From an uncultured Bacteroidaceae bacterium (lineage in GTDB: Bacteria; Bacteroidota; Bacteroidia; Bacteroidales; Bacteroidaceae): 64,000 nucleotides of DNA. The stretch is from NCBI GenBank assembly GCA_905235305.1, contig CAJOLC010000011.1, forward strand, positions 37,147 through 101,146, in the 5' to 3' direction. Positions 1 through 9,191 of this stretch are shown here, in pieces. Under the pieces are notes generated by a model that did not search any database, was not told the origin of the DNA, and worked only from the letters and a program-made list of their open reading frames with translations. How positions within the stretch are numbered: position 1 is the first letter of the stretch; each line of letters opens with the position of its first letter. A program made the translations under genes and the position numbers.

Positions 1-57
1 TCGGGGGATGCAACAGTGACATATAATATTATAGTAAACAAGTAAAATTCAATAGCA

Positions 58-1470
58 ATGAAGAAACTCACACTCGCTATGTTGCTCGCCATCACAGGAG
101 CAACGGCAATGGCACAGAACTTTGAAGGCTCCACCATCGAAGAGCGCATCGCGTTCTCAACCGGTGACAACGAGGACACCATCAAGACTGCCAAGGGCTA
201 CATCACAATGTTCCAGCTGACTAACTCAAACAAAGAGTACAAGGACATGTATGAAAGCTACAAGTGGATAAAGGCTTTTGCCCCCTACGCACAAAACGGC
301 ATCTACACGCAGGGACCTTTCATGTTCTACAACCTCATCAATGCCGAGCAGGATCCTGCAAAGAAGAAGGCTTACTTCGATGAGATGATGGAGCTCTTCG
401 ACCTGAGACAGAAGAACCTCGATGCCCTGAACTCCTTCGCCAAGACAAAAAGCACCCTGGGCGACGTGCTCAGTGTGAAGGCCGAATACTACAACTGGAC
501 GGCTCCCATAGCACTTGGCGACAAGTTCGACCTGCGCGAATCCTACAAGAACTTCGCCGAAGCCATCAAGATGGTTAATGAGCAGGGTGGACGCGAAATC
601 ACAGGTTCCTTCCTCCAGACCTTCTTCTTGGTCAGCGATGCAGTCTACAAGGCAATGCCCAACACCAAGCGTGAACAGTACCTCCAAGACTACCTGGACA
701 GCAAGGATGCTTGCGAGAAGATGCTCCAGCTCGCCAAAGAAGCTCAGGAAGCCGGCGACACGGCAAAGGCCAGACAACTCGTGACGACATACGACGCGCC
801 TCTTGCCGCCATCGAACAAATCTTCTCGCAGAGCGGAGCGGCAGACAGCGCCCAAATCATCGCCATCTATACAAAGAAGTTCGAAGACTACAAGTCCGAC
901 ATCAACAAACTGAACTCCAGCCTGAACATCATGCAGGACAACGACTGCGACGAGTCGGACATCTACTACCAGTATGCAGAGGCTGCCTACGCCCTCCAAC
1001 CTACCTACACCAGCGCCATCGGCTTGGCTCAGAAGGCTCAAAAGGACGCTCAGTCCGACAAGATGCTTGAATACTACAACAAGGCACTTGAACTTGCATC
1101 GAGCGACGCAAACCGCGGCAAGATCTGTCTGAACATCAGCAATGGCCTCACCAAAAGCAAGCAGTACACCGGCGCTTTGACCTATGCCGAGAGAGCCATC
1201 ACATATAACCCCGAGCTTACGGGAAAAGCCTACCTGAAAATGGCGAACATCAACACAATGCTTGGTCAATACAACGATGCTATCGCCTTCTGCGACAAGG
1301 CAAGTGCTGCCGACATCACCGTCAGCGGCTCAGCAAACCGCCTGAAGGACAACATAAAGAAGGCCCAGGCTAACCAGGCGGCTAACGCTGCTGCACTGAA
1401 AGCCTACAACGACTTCAAGGCTCGCCAGAAAGCAGAAGAGGACTTCTGGAGCGGCGGAGCAAAGAAGTAA
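58..1470 (+). CDS. TPR-repeat secreted protein
   Basis: 470-aa ORF with signal peptide (MKKLTLAMLLAITGATAMAQ) and helical TPR-like repeats near the C-terminus. Confidence 0.75.
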   Translation: MKKLTLAMLLAITGATAMAQNFEGSTIEERIAFSTGDNEDTIKTAKGYITMFQLTNSNKEYKDMYESYKWIKAFAPYAQNGIYTQGPFMFYNLINAEQDPAKKKAYFDEMMELFDLRQKNLDALNSFAKTKSTLGDVLSVKAEYYNWTAPIALGDKFDLRESYKNFAEAIKMVNEQGGREITGSFLQTFFLVSDAVYKAMPNTKREQYLQDYLDSKDACEKMLQLAKEAQEAGDTAKARQLVTTYDAPLAAIEQIFSQSGAADSAQIIAIYTKKFEDYKSDINKLNSSLNIMQDNDCDESDIYYQYAEAAYALQPTYTSAIGLAQKAQKDAQSDKMLEYYNKALELASSDANRGKICLNISNGLTKSKQYTGALTYAERAITYNPELTGKAYLKMANINTMLGQYNDAIAFCDKASAADITVSGSANRLKDNIKKAQANQAANAAALKAYNDFKARQKAEEDFWSGGAKK

Positions 1471-1500
1471 GGCAGACAGACAGAAGAACCACATAATCAG

Positions 1501-1533
1501 GCCCGCTGTGCTAATCGCACGGCGGGTCTTTTC
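1501..1533 (+). terminator. Rho-independent terminator after the TPR gene
   Basis: GCCCGCTGTGC-taatc-GCACGGCGGGTCTTTT hairpin plus T-run. Confidence 0.75.
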
Positions 1534-1649
1534 GTATCCCACACCTCTCATCCCGTTTCTGCGTCTCATTTTTCGCAACTTCATCCCTCAGACATCACAC
1601 TATTCCTTTTCCTCTTTTTCATTTGCGCCTTTTACAAGGGGGAAAACCA

Positions 1650-1970
1650 TTGGTGTCCGGTAAATAAGTTTCGTCCTCGGTTATAACCCGCTTGTTTACA
1701 GGCGTCATTAAAAATGAAAGGATGAAAGTGAAGGATGGGGCTGCGCCTTGATGAGGGCAGACATCCTGGCACGCCCAGCAGGACCCTTCCAGAGATGTCT
1801 GTAAAAGCGACGTGTCCCTACGGGCAGAGCGACGCGTCCCTATGGGCAGAGCGACGTGTCCCTATGGGCAGAGCGACGCGTCCCTGTTGGCAATGCGACT
1901 ATAGGATTAAAAAAACGTCACATTACAGAAAAAAGGGGGCTTACTAACCGTCATTTACCGGACACCAGTA
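1650..1970. mobile_element. MITE/IS-remnant-like element with terminal inverted repeats, containing a 22-bp tandem array
   Basis: Left end TTGGTGTCCGGTAAAT, right end ATTTACCGGACACCAG (inverted); related copy at 25467-25780. Confidence 0.6.
1807..1894. repeat. 4 x 22-bp tandem repeat (GCGACGYGTCCCTAYGGGCAGA)
   Basis: Units at 1807, 1829, 1851 and 1873, each exactly 22 bp. Confidence 0.9.
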
Positions 1971-2232
1971 GAAAAAAATCAAAAAAAACGACAAAAAGCA
2001 TTGTAATAGTAAAGAAATTTAGTAACTTTACACACTGAAAGTGTAAAAATGCCTCAATAGCGAGGCAAAACCTACGCGATTTGACGATAAACGGGACAGA
2101 TGACTGAATCGCATGGGCAAGGCAATTCCCGCAGGCAAACAACGAGACGCCCCATCCCCGCTCGCGCGACGAAACCATCGGCAACATCAGAAAAAACACG
2201 ACTTCTAAACTCTAAACACTAAACCAAATACA

Positions 2233-2445
2233 ATGACAAACCAACTCTTATTCCTCGGTAGTCTGGGCGGCCAGGAAATCATCATCATCGCCCTCGTCAT
2301 CCTGCTCCTCTTCGGAGGCAAGAAGATTCCCGAACTCATGCATGGCCTCGGCAAAGGTGTGTCGCAGTTCAAGAAAGGCATGAACGACATCGAAAAGGAA
2401 ATCAATGCAGAACCTGACCAAATAGACGACAACAACAACAAATAA
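2233..2445 (+). CDS. tatA: Sec-independent translocase TatA/E
   Basis: 70 aa, single TM helix followed by [18 protein letters not shown] amphipathic motif. Confidence 0.9.
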   Translation: MTNQLLFLGSLGGQEIIIIALVILLLFGGKKIPELMHGLGKGVSQFKKGMNDIEKEINAEPDQIDDNNNK

Positions 2446-2481
2446 CCCTAAGTTAAATCAACTAAACACTTTCCAAATCTT

Positions 2482-4005
2482 ATGAAAGACATGTCAAGAA
2501 GATCGTTCCTCAAAGCAGGAACAGCAGCAACAGCTGCACTTGCAATGGCTCCCACAGACGTGCTGGGCAAGGCTAAGGCAACAAAGAAAAACGTTCCGAC
2601 AGGCAAAATCAAGCTCCTCGGCGTAGGCGTAGGCGGCCGCGGTCATGCCGACATCAACGGCGTCACCTACAAGGGAAAGGGCGAAATCTATGACGACATC
2701 GAGTTCATCGGCATGTGCGACGTCGACTTCAAGTATGCAAAAGGCGTCCTCGAAGAATATCAGAAACTCTTCCCCAAGATGAAAGTCTACAACGACTACA
2801 AGAAGATGTATGCCGAACTGCTTGACCAGGCAGACGCCGTCATCTGCGGTACCGCCGACCACACACACGCCATCATCTGTGCCGAGGCACTGGCAGCAGG
2901 CAAGCATGTGTACTGCGAAAAGCCCCTGACTCGTACCGTCTACGAATCCCGTTTGCTCACAAAACTCGCTGCCAAGGCCGGCGTTGCCACACAGATGGGA
3001 AACCAGGGTTCAAGCGGCGAAGGCGTAAATCTGGTATGCGAATGGATATGGAACGGCGAGATTGGTGAAGTGACCCGCGTCGACGCGTTCACAGACCGTC
3101 CCATCTGGCCGCAAGGACTGGAACGTCCGGAAGAGGTTCACGAGATTCCCAGCACACTGAACTGGGATGCCTTCATCGGCCCGGCTCCAAAGCGTCCTTA
3201 CAACTCAATCTATCACCCCTGGAATTTCCGCGGATGGTGGGACTTCGGAACAGGCGCTCTTGGTGACATGGCTTGCCACATCCTCCACCCTGTATTCAAA
3301 GCCCTCGACCTCGGATATCCCATCAAGGCAGAAGGCAGCTCCACTCCCCTCATGTCAGACTGCTGCCCCAGCGCACAGGTTGTCAAGCTGACTTATCCCG
3401 CTCGCCCGAACCGTCCGAAGGTAGCTATGCCCGAAGTCGTCGTGACATGGAGCGACGGCGGTATCGTGCCCTTCCGTCCCGAAGGACTTGCCGTCGGTAA
3501 AGACCTCAACGTAAGCGGTGGCGGTGCTATCTTCTACGGCACAAAGGACATTCTTGTCGTAGGCTGCTACGGCGAGAGACCTTACCTCGTAAGTGGTCGC
3601 GTGCCCAACGCACCGAAAGTATGTCGCCGCGTCACAGAAAGCCATCAGCGCGACTGGATCCGTGCCATCAAGGAAATCCGCTCAGGTAAGAGCGACTGGG
3701 TGAAGACAGCATCCGACTTCAGCGAAGCAGGTCCCTTCAACGAGATGGTAGCAATGGGTGTGGTAGCAACACGCCTGCAAGGCCTGAACCAGACGCTTGA
3801 ATGGGACGGCGAGAACATGCGCTTCACCAACATTCCTGAGAAGGCCACCGTACGTGCCATGCTCAAAGACGGCTTCTCTATTCACGACGGACACCCAACG
3901 TTCAACAAAACCTATACCGAACCCGTCAACGCCCGCGAGTTTGCAGCAGAGCTCATCAAGCCTAAGTACCAGAATGGCTATGTCCTGCCCGACATGCCCG
4001 CATAA
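2482..4005 (+). CDS. Gfo/Idh/MocA family oxidoreductase with Tat signal
   Basis: SRRSFLKAG Tat motif; GVGGRGHAD Rossmann region; CEKPLTRTV motif. Confidence 0.88.
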   Translation: MKDMSRRSFLKAGTAATAALAMAPTDVLGKAKATKKNVPTGKIKLLGVGVGGRGHADINGVTYKGKGEIYDDIEFIGMCDVDFKYAKGVLEEYQKLFPKMKVYNDYKKMYAELLDQADAVICGTADHTHAIICAEALAAGKHVYCEKPLTRTVYESRLLTKLAAKAGVATQMGNQGSSGEGVNLVCEWIWNGEIGEVTRVDAFTDRPIWPQGLERPEEVHEIPSTLNWDAFIGPAPKRPYNSIYHPWNFRGWWDFGTGALGDMACHILHPVFKALDLGYPIKAEGSSTPLMSDCCPSAQVVKLTYPARPNRPKVAMPEVVVTWSDGGIVPFRPEGLAVGKDLNVSGGGAIFYGTKDILVVGCYGERPYLVSGRVPNAPKVCRRVTESHQRDWIRAIKEIRSGKSDWVKTASDFSEAGPFNEMVAMGVVATRLQGLNQTLEWDGENMRFTNIPEKATVRAMLKDGFSIHDGHPTFNKTYTEPVNAREFAAELIKPKYQNGYVLPDMPA

Positions 4006-4026
4006 ACGACTTCTATTCTTTCGATA

Positions 4027-4890
4027 ATGAAACTAAGGAACCTCTTAGCCGCAGCAGTCATGACTGCTGCGGCTGGCGTACAGGCTCAGCCACAGTACGT
4101 CATCATAGAAAATCCTCAAGTCGACCTCAGTACGCTGAAGGTCGATAAGGACGGCTACTATGTCCTCTTCGATGGAACAAGCCTCAACGGCTGGCGCGGA
4201 TACTGCAAAGATCATGTGCCAAGCAAGTGGAACATCAAGGACGGCGCCCTGCACTTCGACGGCCGCACCTCCAACGGTGAAGGCGGCGACATCATCTTCG
4301 CACATAAATTCAAGAACTTCGAGTTCGAAATTGAGTGGAAGATTGCAGAAGGAGGCAACTCCGGCATCTTTTATCTCGGCAAGGAAACGGCAACCATCAA
4401 CAACGATGCTCCCAGAACCGAAGAGACAAAGGCAGGCAATGTGACCATCACGCAGACCATCGACAATCGCGGCAGACTCAACTACCAGCCCATCTACATC
4501 AGTTGCCCCGAATGCCAGGTACTCGACAACGAACGTCACCCCGACGCAAAACTCGGCGCAACTCTCGGCATCCGTCAGAGCACAAGTCTCTATGACATGA
4601 TCGTCGCCAAACCTCAGAACGCAAATCCTGCCGGCCAGTGGAACAAAGTGAAAATAGTCGTGAAGAACGGCAAGGTGACTCACTTCCAGAATGGCGTAAA
4701 GGTGTTGAGCTACACTTTAGCCGACAAGTCTTGGGTTGACCTCGTCCAGACCTCTAAGTTCAGCCAAAAGAACTGGCCTCTTGCCTACGAAATCATGAAA
4801 GACTGTGGCAAGGAAGCCGGCTACTTCGGCATGCAAGACCATGGCGACGAAGTATGGTATCGCAACATCCGCGTCAAGGTAATCAAATAA
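4027..4890 (+). CDS. DUF1080 (3-keto-disaccharide hydrolase-type) protein
   Basis: YVLFDGTSLNGWRGY...WNIKDGALHFDG...GNSGIFYLGKE typical of DUF1080. Confidence 0.85.
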   Translation: MKLRNLLAAAVMTAAAGVQAQPQYVIIENPQVDLSTLKVDKDGYYVLFDGTSLNGWRGYCKDHVPSKWNIKDGALHFDGRTSNGEGGDIIFAHKFKNFEFEIEWKIAEGGNSGIFYLGKETATINNDAPRTEETKAGNVTITQTIDNRGRLNYQPIYISCPECQVLDNERHPDAKLGATLGIRQSTSLYDMIVAKPQNANPAGQWNKVKIVVKNGKVTHFQNGVKVLSYTLADKSWVDLVQTSKFSQKNWPLAYEIMKDCGKEAGYFGMQDHGDEVWYRNIRVKVIK

Positions 4891-4903
4891 TATATATATA
4901 ATA

Positions 4904-5803
4904 ATGTATAAGACAATGAAGAAGATTCTCATGATAGTCTGCATCGCTGCCACTTTCCTTGGCTGCGGAATCAGTGCAGACGCAAAGAAGAAAGAAGCTT
5001 GCTTCCAGATGTACAGCGTACGCGGACTCATCGGTGACCCCGGCAAGTTTGCCCAGAACCACAAGGAGGTGCTGGCTCAACTCGCCAAGATGGGCTACAC
5101 CTCCACCGAAGCTGCCAACTACGACAACGGCAAGCTCTACGGACTCTCACCCGAAGACTACAAAGCTGCCATCGAAGCCTCCGGCATGAAGGTACTGTCT
5201 TCGCACGTCGGACACGGCCTGAGCGCACAGGAACTTGCCAGTGGCAACTTCACTGAAGCACTCAAGTGGTGGGACCAGTGCATTGATGCTCACAAGCGTG
5301 CAGGCATGTCATACATGGTCCTGCCATGGCTAGACACGCCCAAGACGCTCAAGGATGCTGAGGTGACCTGCAAGTACCTCAACGCCATCGGGCAGAAGGT
5401 CAATGCCGCTGGCATGAAGTTCGGCTACCACAACCACAGCCACGAGTTCAACAAAGTGGAAGGCAAGGTATGGTACGACTACATGTTGGAGCATACCGAT
5501 GCCGACAAGGTGTTCTTTGAGATGGACGTGTATTGGGCAGTTCGCGGACAGGTTAGTCCGGTGGCATACTTCAACAAGTATCCTGGCCGCTTCCTGCTGC
5601 TTCACATCAAGGACCACCAGGAGCTCGGTCAGAGCGGCATGGTTGGCTTTGACGCCATCTTCAACAATGCAGACAAGGCTGGCCTGCAGAACTTGGTTGT
5701 CGAACTGGAGGGAAGCGCCAAGCCCAACATCATGGACGGCATGAAGGAGAGCATCGACTACCTCAAGGCTGCGAAGTTCGTCAAGGCAAGTTATAGCAAA
5801 TAA
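4904..5803 (+). CDS. Sugar phosphate isomerase/epimerase-like TIM barrel, possible lipoprotein
   Basis: FQMYSVRGLI..., FGYHNHSHEF, ELEGSAKPNIMDGMKESIDYL; lipobox-like FLGCG. Confidence 0.82.
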   Translation: MYKTMKKILMIVCIAATFLGCGISADAKKKEACFQMYSVRGLIGDPGKFAQNHKEVLAQLAKMGYTSTEAANYDNGKLYGLSPEDYKAAIEASGMKVLSSHVGHGLSAQELASGNFTEALKWWDQCIDAHKRAGMSYMVLPWLDTPKTLKDAEVTCKYLNAIGQKVNAAGMKFGYHNHSHEFNKVEGKVWYDYMLEHTDADKVFFEMDVYWAVRGQVSPVAYFNKYPGRFLLLHIKDHQELGQSGMVGFDAIFNNADKAGLQNLVVELEGSAKPNIMDGMKESIDYLKAAKFVKASYSK

Positions 5804-5900
5804 ACTATTGTATTTAGTTCATATCCATCGTCCGCAGTTCACAGTTATCGGCATTCCCTTATAACTATGAGCTGCGGGCTGTGGCTTATGAACTGTTTTT

Positions 5901-6736
5901 ATGAATATGGAGATAGAAGACAAGAGCAAGGCAAGCAGGAAGGAGAACGGAGAAGAACAGGAAGGCGCAATGTCCTTCTGGGACCATCTTGCTGGGCAGT
6001 GTTCCGCAGTGCGTGTGTACTGGCAGTAGTTATGGTGGGCACCTTTATTGCGATGCCCTACATCTTCGACCGCTTCATCCTGGCTCCCACGAACAACGAC
6101 TTCTTCACCTATCGCTGGCTCAATGCCATCGGCAGAGGCGTCGTGAAGCTATCTCCGAACTTTGATGTGCAGATCATCAACATCAATGTCGCCAGTCAGT
6201 TCATGACGCACATCTCCACTTCCATCTCATTGGCAGCTGTCATTGCCTTTCCTTATTTTATATGGGAGATATGGAAGTTCATCGAGCCGGCGCTCTTTGA
6301 AGACGAGATCAAGCATTTGCGGCCAGCCTTCTTTGGCGGCACACTTATGTTCTACATCGGCTGTGCCATTGGCTACGCACTTGTCTTTCCCTTCACCTTC
6401 CGTTTCCTTGTCGAGTACAACCTTAGTCCCAACATCACGAACCAAATCAACCTGCAGAGCTACATCGACAACTTCACGATGCTCATCCTCGTTATGGGCA
6501 TTGTCTTCGAGATGCCTTTGCTTGCATGGCTGCTCAGCCTGTTCGGAATCCTCAAGAAGAGTTTCCTCCGCGAGTACAAGAAGCATGCAATTGTCATACT
6601 TCTCATCTCGGCCGCCATCATCACGCCGAGTGGTGACCCATTCACATTGATGTTAGTCTTTATCCCACTATATCTGCTCTACGAGCTCTCTATCCTCGTA
6701 ATAAGTGACAAGACAACACAAGAAAAGAAAAACTGA
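5901..6736 (+). pseudogene. tatC: Twin-arginine translocase TatC with apparent N-terminal frameshift
   Basis: Frame starting at 5901 encodes ...EGAMSFWDHL then runs to a stop near 6018; the rest of TatC (VFRSACVLAVVMVGTF...) continues in a different frame (track ORF 5867-6736). Confidence 0.7.
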
Positions 6737-6850
6737 ACGAAACAACAATAAACACCATATTTTTACACACTATCGAAGAAAGTGTGCAGGTTTTGCACCT
6801 AAAATGCATAAAATTTTACACATTTTCTTGCAGAGAACAAAATAATGTCG

Positions 6851-6858
6851 TAACTTTG
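6851..6858 (+). promoter_or_regulatory. Bacteroidetes -7 element TAACTTTG upstream of the ompA-like gene
   Basis: TAnnTTTG consensus about 80 bp upstream of the start codon. Confidence 0.6.
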
Positions 6859-6933
6859 CACCAAAGAAGACGTGTAAAACAACGTTTGATAAAGAGAAAA
6901 GATCAATAATATAGTTAATCAATTGTTAAACAA

Positions 6934-8016
6934 ATGAAAAAGATTACACTCGTTATTGCCATGTTCGCTATGGCAATGGCATCCAGTGCACAGTACACTG
7001 GTCACAAGTTTTTTGACAACTGGTCAATTGGTGTTGAAGGTGGCGTAAGCTCAAACCTCCACGATTGGGACACTCCCAATGGTGCAGTGGCTGGCATCAA
7101 CTTCACCAAGGGTATCACTCCTGTTCTGAGCTTGGAATTCCAGCTGCAGGCTGGCTTCAACGATGACGCTAATTGGAATTGGGGCGCAAAGAGCTCTAAC
7201 GTCATTGACAACGCCAGCATCTATGCTAACACCAAGATTAACCTCATGAACTGGTTTGGTGGTTACAAGGGTGCTCCCCGTTTCTTCGAGATTCAAGCTC
7301 GTGGCGGTGTGGGTTACACTCGTTTCTTCTGGCCCAGCTTCAACGGCATTACCACAGATAGCTCCAACGACCTGAATCGTTGCAACTTCAAGTTAGGTCT
7401 TGACTTCGACTTCAACATTGGCGAGCAGAAGGCTTGGACCATCAGCCTGCGTCCTGCTGTTGTCCTGAAGACCTCACGCGACAACGACATCGTTCGTGGC
7501 AATCCTGGCATTGGCATGCCCGTTGTATGCGACAACGACAGCTACTGCAACGCTTATGGCCACAACGCTATTGCACAGATCACAGCTGGTGTTACCTATC
7601 ACTTCAAGACCAGCAATGGTACTCACTACTTCACCGAGGTTAAGCCCGTCGAGGTTACCAAGGTCGTAGAGAAGACTGTTGAGAAGCCCGTTGAGAAGGT
7701 TGTCGAGAAGGTTGTCGAGAAGGTTGTCACCAAGAATGTTGGTAACGGCGTAACAGTTGAGTTCGCTCTGAACAAGGCTACTCTCACTAACACTGCCAAG
7801 GCTAAGCTGAACACTATCGACAAGAACGCTACTGTTGTCATTGACGGTTATGCTTCTCCCGAAGGTTCTAAGGCTTACAACCAGAAGCTGTCACAGCGTC
7901 GTTGCGATGCAGTCAAGGCATACCTGGTTGATCGTGGCGTGAAGGTTGCCGATGTAAATGCTCACGGTGCTGAAAGTGCTGAGTCTCAGCGTATCGTTTA
8001 CGTTACAATTAAGTAA
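6934..8016 (+). CDS. OmpA-family outer membrane porin
   Basis: Signal peptide, beta-barrel N-terminus, VEK-rich linker, C-terminal OmpA motif (VVIDGYASPEGSKAYNQKLSQRRCDAVKAYL). Confidence 0.85.
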   Translation: MKKITLVIAMFAMAMASSAQYTGHKFFDNWSIGVEGGVSSNLHDWDTPNGAVAGINFTKGITPVLSLEFQLQAGFNDDANWNWGAKSSNVIDNASIYANTKINLMNWFGGYKGAPRFFEIQARGGVGYTRFFWPSFNGITTDSSNDLNRCNFKLGLDFDFNIGEQKAWTISLRPAVVLKTSRDNDIVRGNPGIGMPVVCDNDSYCNAYGHNAIAQITAGVTYHFKTSNGTHYFTEVKPVEVTKVVEKTVEKPVEKVVEKVVEKVVTKNVGNGVTVEFALNKATLTNTAKAKLNTIDKNATVVIDGYASPEGSKAYNQKLSQRRCDAVKAYLVDRGVKVADVNAHGAESAESQRIVYVTIK

Positions 8017-8045
8017 TCGGGACATACCTCTATAACGAACAATAA

Positions 8046-8084
8046 AAGGAAAGCCCTGCTACATCTGTGGTGGGGCTTTTTCGT
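8046..8084 (+). terminator. Terminator after the ompA-like gene
   Basis: AAAGCCCTGC...GGTGGGGCTTTTT hairpin plus T-run. Confidence 0.6.
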
Positions 8085-8222
8085 TTCTCAATAAGAAGTC
8101 GGGCAGCGAGCGGACAGCAATAATATAATGTAAGCACTATAGCGTGAAACGCCGTCAAAGTGTCAGAAATTGCACACATTGAAAAGTGCCGAAAAAGCCC
8201 CCTCATCACGTCGATTTCGCCG

Positions 8223-8288
8223 ACGCAGTATAGTGCGTTGACCAACGCAGTATAGAGCATTGGCTAACGCAGTATACTGCGTTGTAAA
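8223..8288. repeat. 3 x 22-bp palindromic tandem repeat
   Basis: ACGCAGTATAGTGCGTTGACCA / ACGCAGTATAGAGCATTGGCTA / ACGCAGTATACTGCGTTGTAAA; contains the perfect palindrome AACGCAGTATACTGCGTT. Confidence 0.9.
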
Positions 8289-8627
8289 TTCCCCTATGCT
8301 GAATGAGTGGAATCTTTACGTCGAAAAGTGTGCAATATTAGGCCGAAACAGTCGTTTTTGCCATGTGCAGTTAGCAATACGACAAATCAAGATAAAATGC
8401 CAGATACTCTGGGGCTCCTCCAACAGCCTATAGCAGAGGTGGTTGCAAAAATGCCCTCGATTTAAGCCCTCGTTTTTGTTCGAGGGTCGAAAAGTAGGGT
8501 AAGGAGTAAAAAAAGCGATTCTGACGCGTTCGGAAAAAAGTCGCGTGTAAGCAAAAAGGCTGAATCGCTTACATTTTGACAAAGCGGCAAGAGGGCAAGG
8601 GACAAGAGAATGCCGCGAGTTTCACGC

Positions 8628-8687
8628 ATAAACGCGAGTCCGACGAAATTTGCATCAGGCAATTAATTTCGTCGGACTCGCGTTTAT
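8628..8687. repeat. Perfect 23-bp inverted repeat with 14-nt loop
   Basis: ATAAACGCGAGTCCGACGAAATT (8628-8650) and its exact reverse complement (8665-8687). Confidence 0.9.
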
Positions 8688-8708
8688 TACTTGGCAGGAG
8701 TGTCTGCC

Positions 8709-9107
8709 TTAACAGAACTCTTGAAGAGACTTTTCTTTGATGATTTGCTTTGTCCTTTCCGTGTCGGACGAACGGAACACAAGGATTCCCTTGCCCGAAA
8801 GAAGGAAGGAGTACATGTATGCAATGCAGATGTCTGCCTCGGCGAATAGTGCCAGCACGCGAGCTGCTTCGCCTGGCTTGTCCTCAAGCTGGATGGCGAA
8901 GACTTCCGTGAGGGTGACTGAGATTCCCTGTTCACTCAGCACGACGACGGCACGTTCTGCGTCACTGCAGATGATGCGATAAATGCCGAAATCCTGCGTA
9001 TCGGAAATGGTGGAGGCTATTATCTGGATGTTTGCTCCCTTGAGCACATTCAGGACGTTGAGCAATGTACCACGCTTGTTCTCGATGAAAATAGACAATT
9101 GTTTCAT
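8709..9107 (-). CDS. ACT-domain amino-acid-binding protein
   Basis: 132 aa, tandem ACT pattern (LSIFIENKRGTLLNVLNVLKGANIQI...). Confidence 0.75.
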   Translation of the reverse strand: MKQLSIFIENKRGTLLNVLNVLKGANIQIIASTISDTQDFGIYRIICSDAERAVVVLSEQGISVTLTEVFAIQLEDKPGEAARVLALFAEADICIAYMYSFLLSGKGILVFRSSDTERTKQIIKEKSLQEFC

Positions 9108-9191
9108 TATTTACTATTTGACTATTTACGATTTACTATTTATTTACTCTTTGACTATATCTCCTCCCCCGGGGGAGATAGAGGGCGCCGC

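Noticed and set aside
226-1269. Long antisense ORFs (e.g. 226-1269 -, 11928-13313 +, 23610-24614 -, 46850-48013 +, 50884-52128 -)
   Set aside because: They mirror well-supported genes on the opposite strand, show no recognisable domains, and are expected from codon bias in GC-rich coding DNA.
7660-7740. VEKxVEKPVEKVVEK repeat in the OmpA-like protein as a novel element
   Set aside because: In-frame short repeat coding for a linker between barrel and OmpA domain; a common type of feature.
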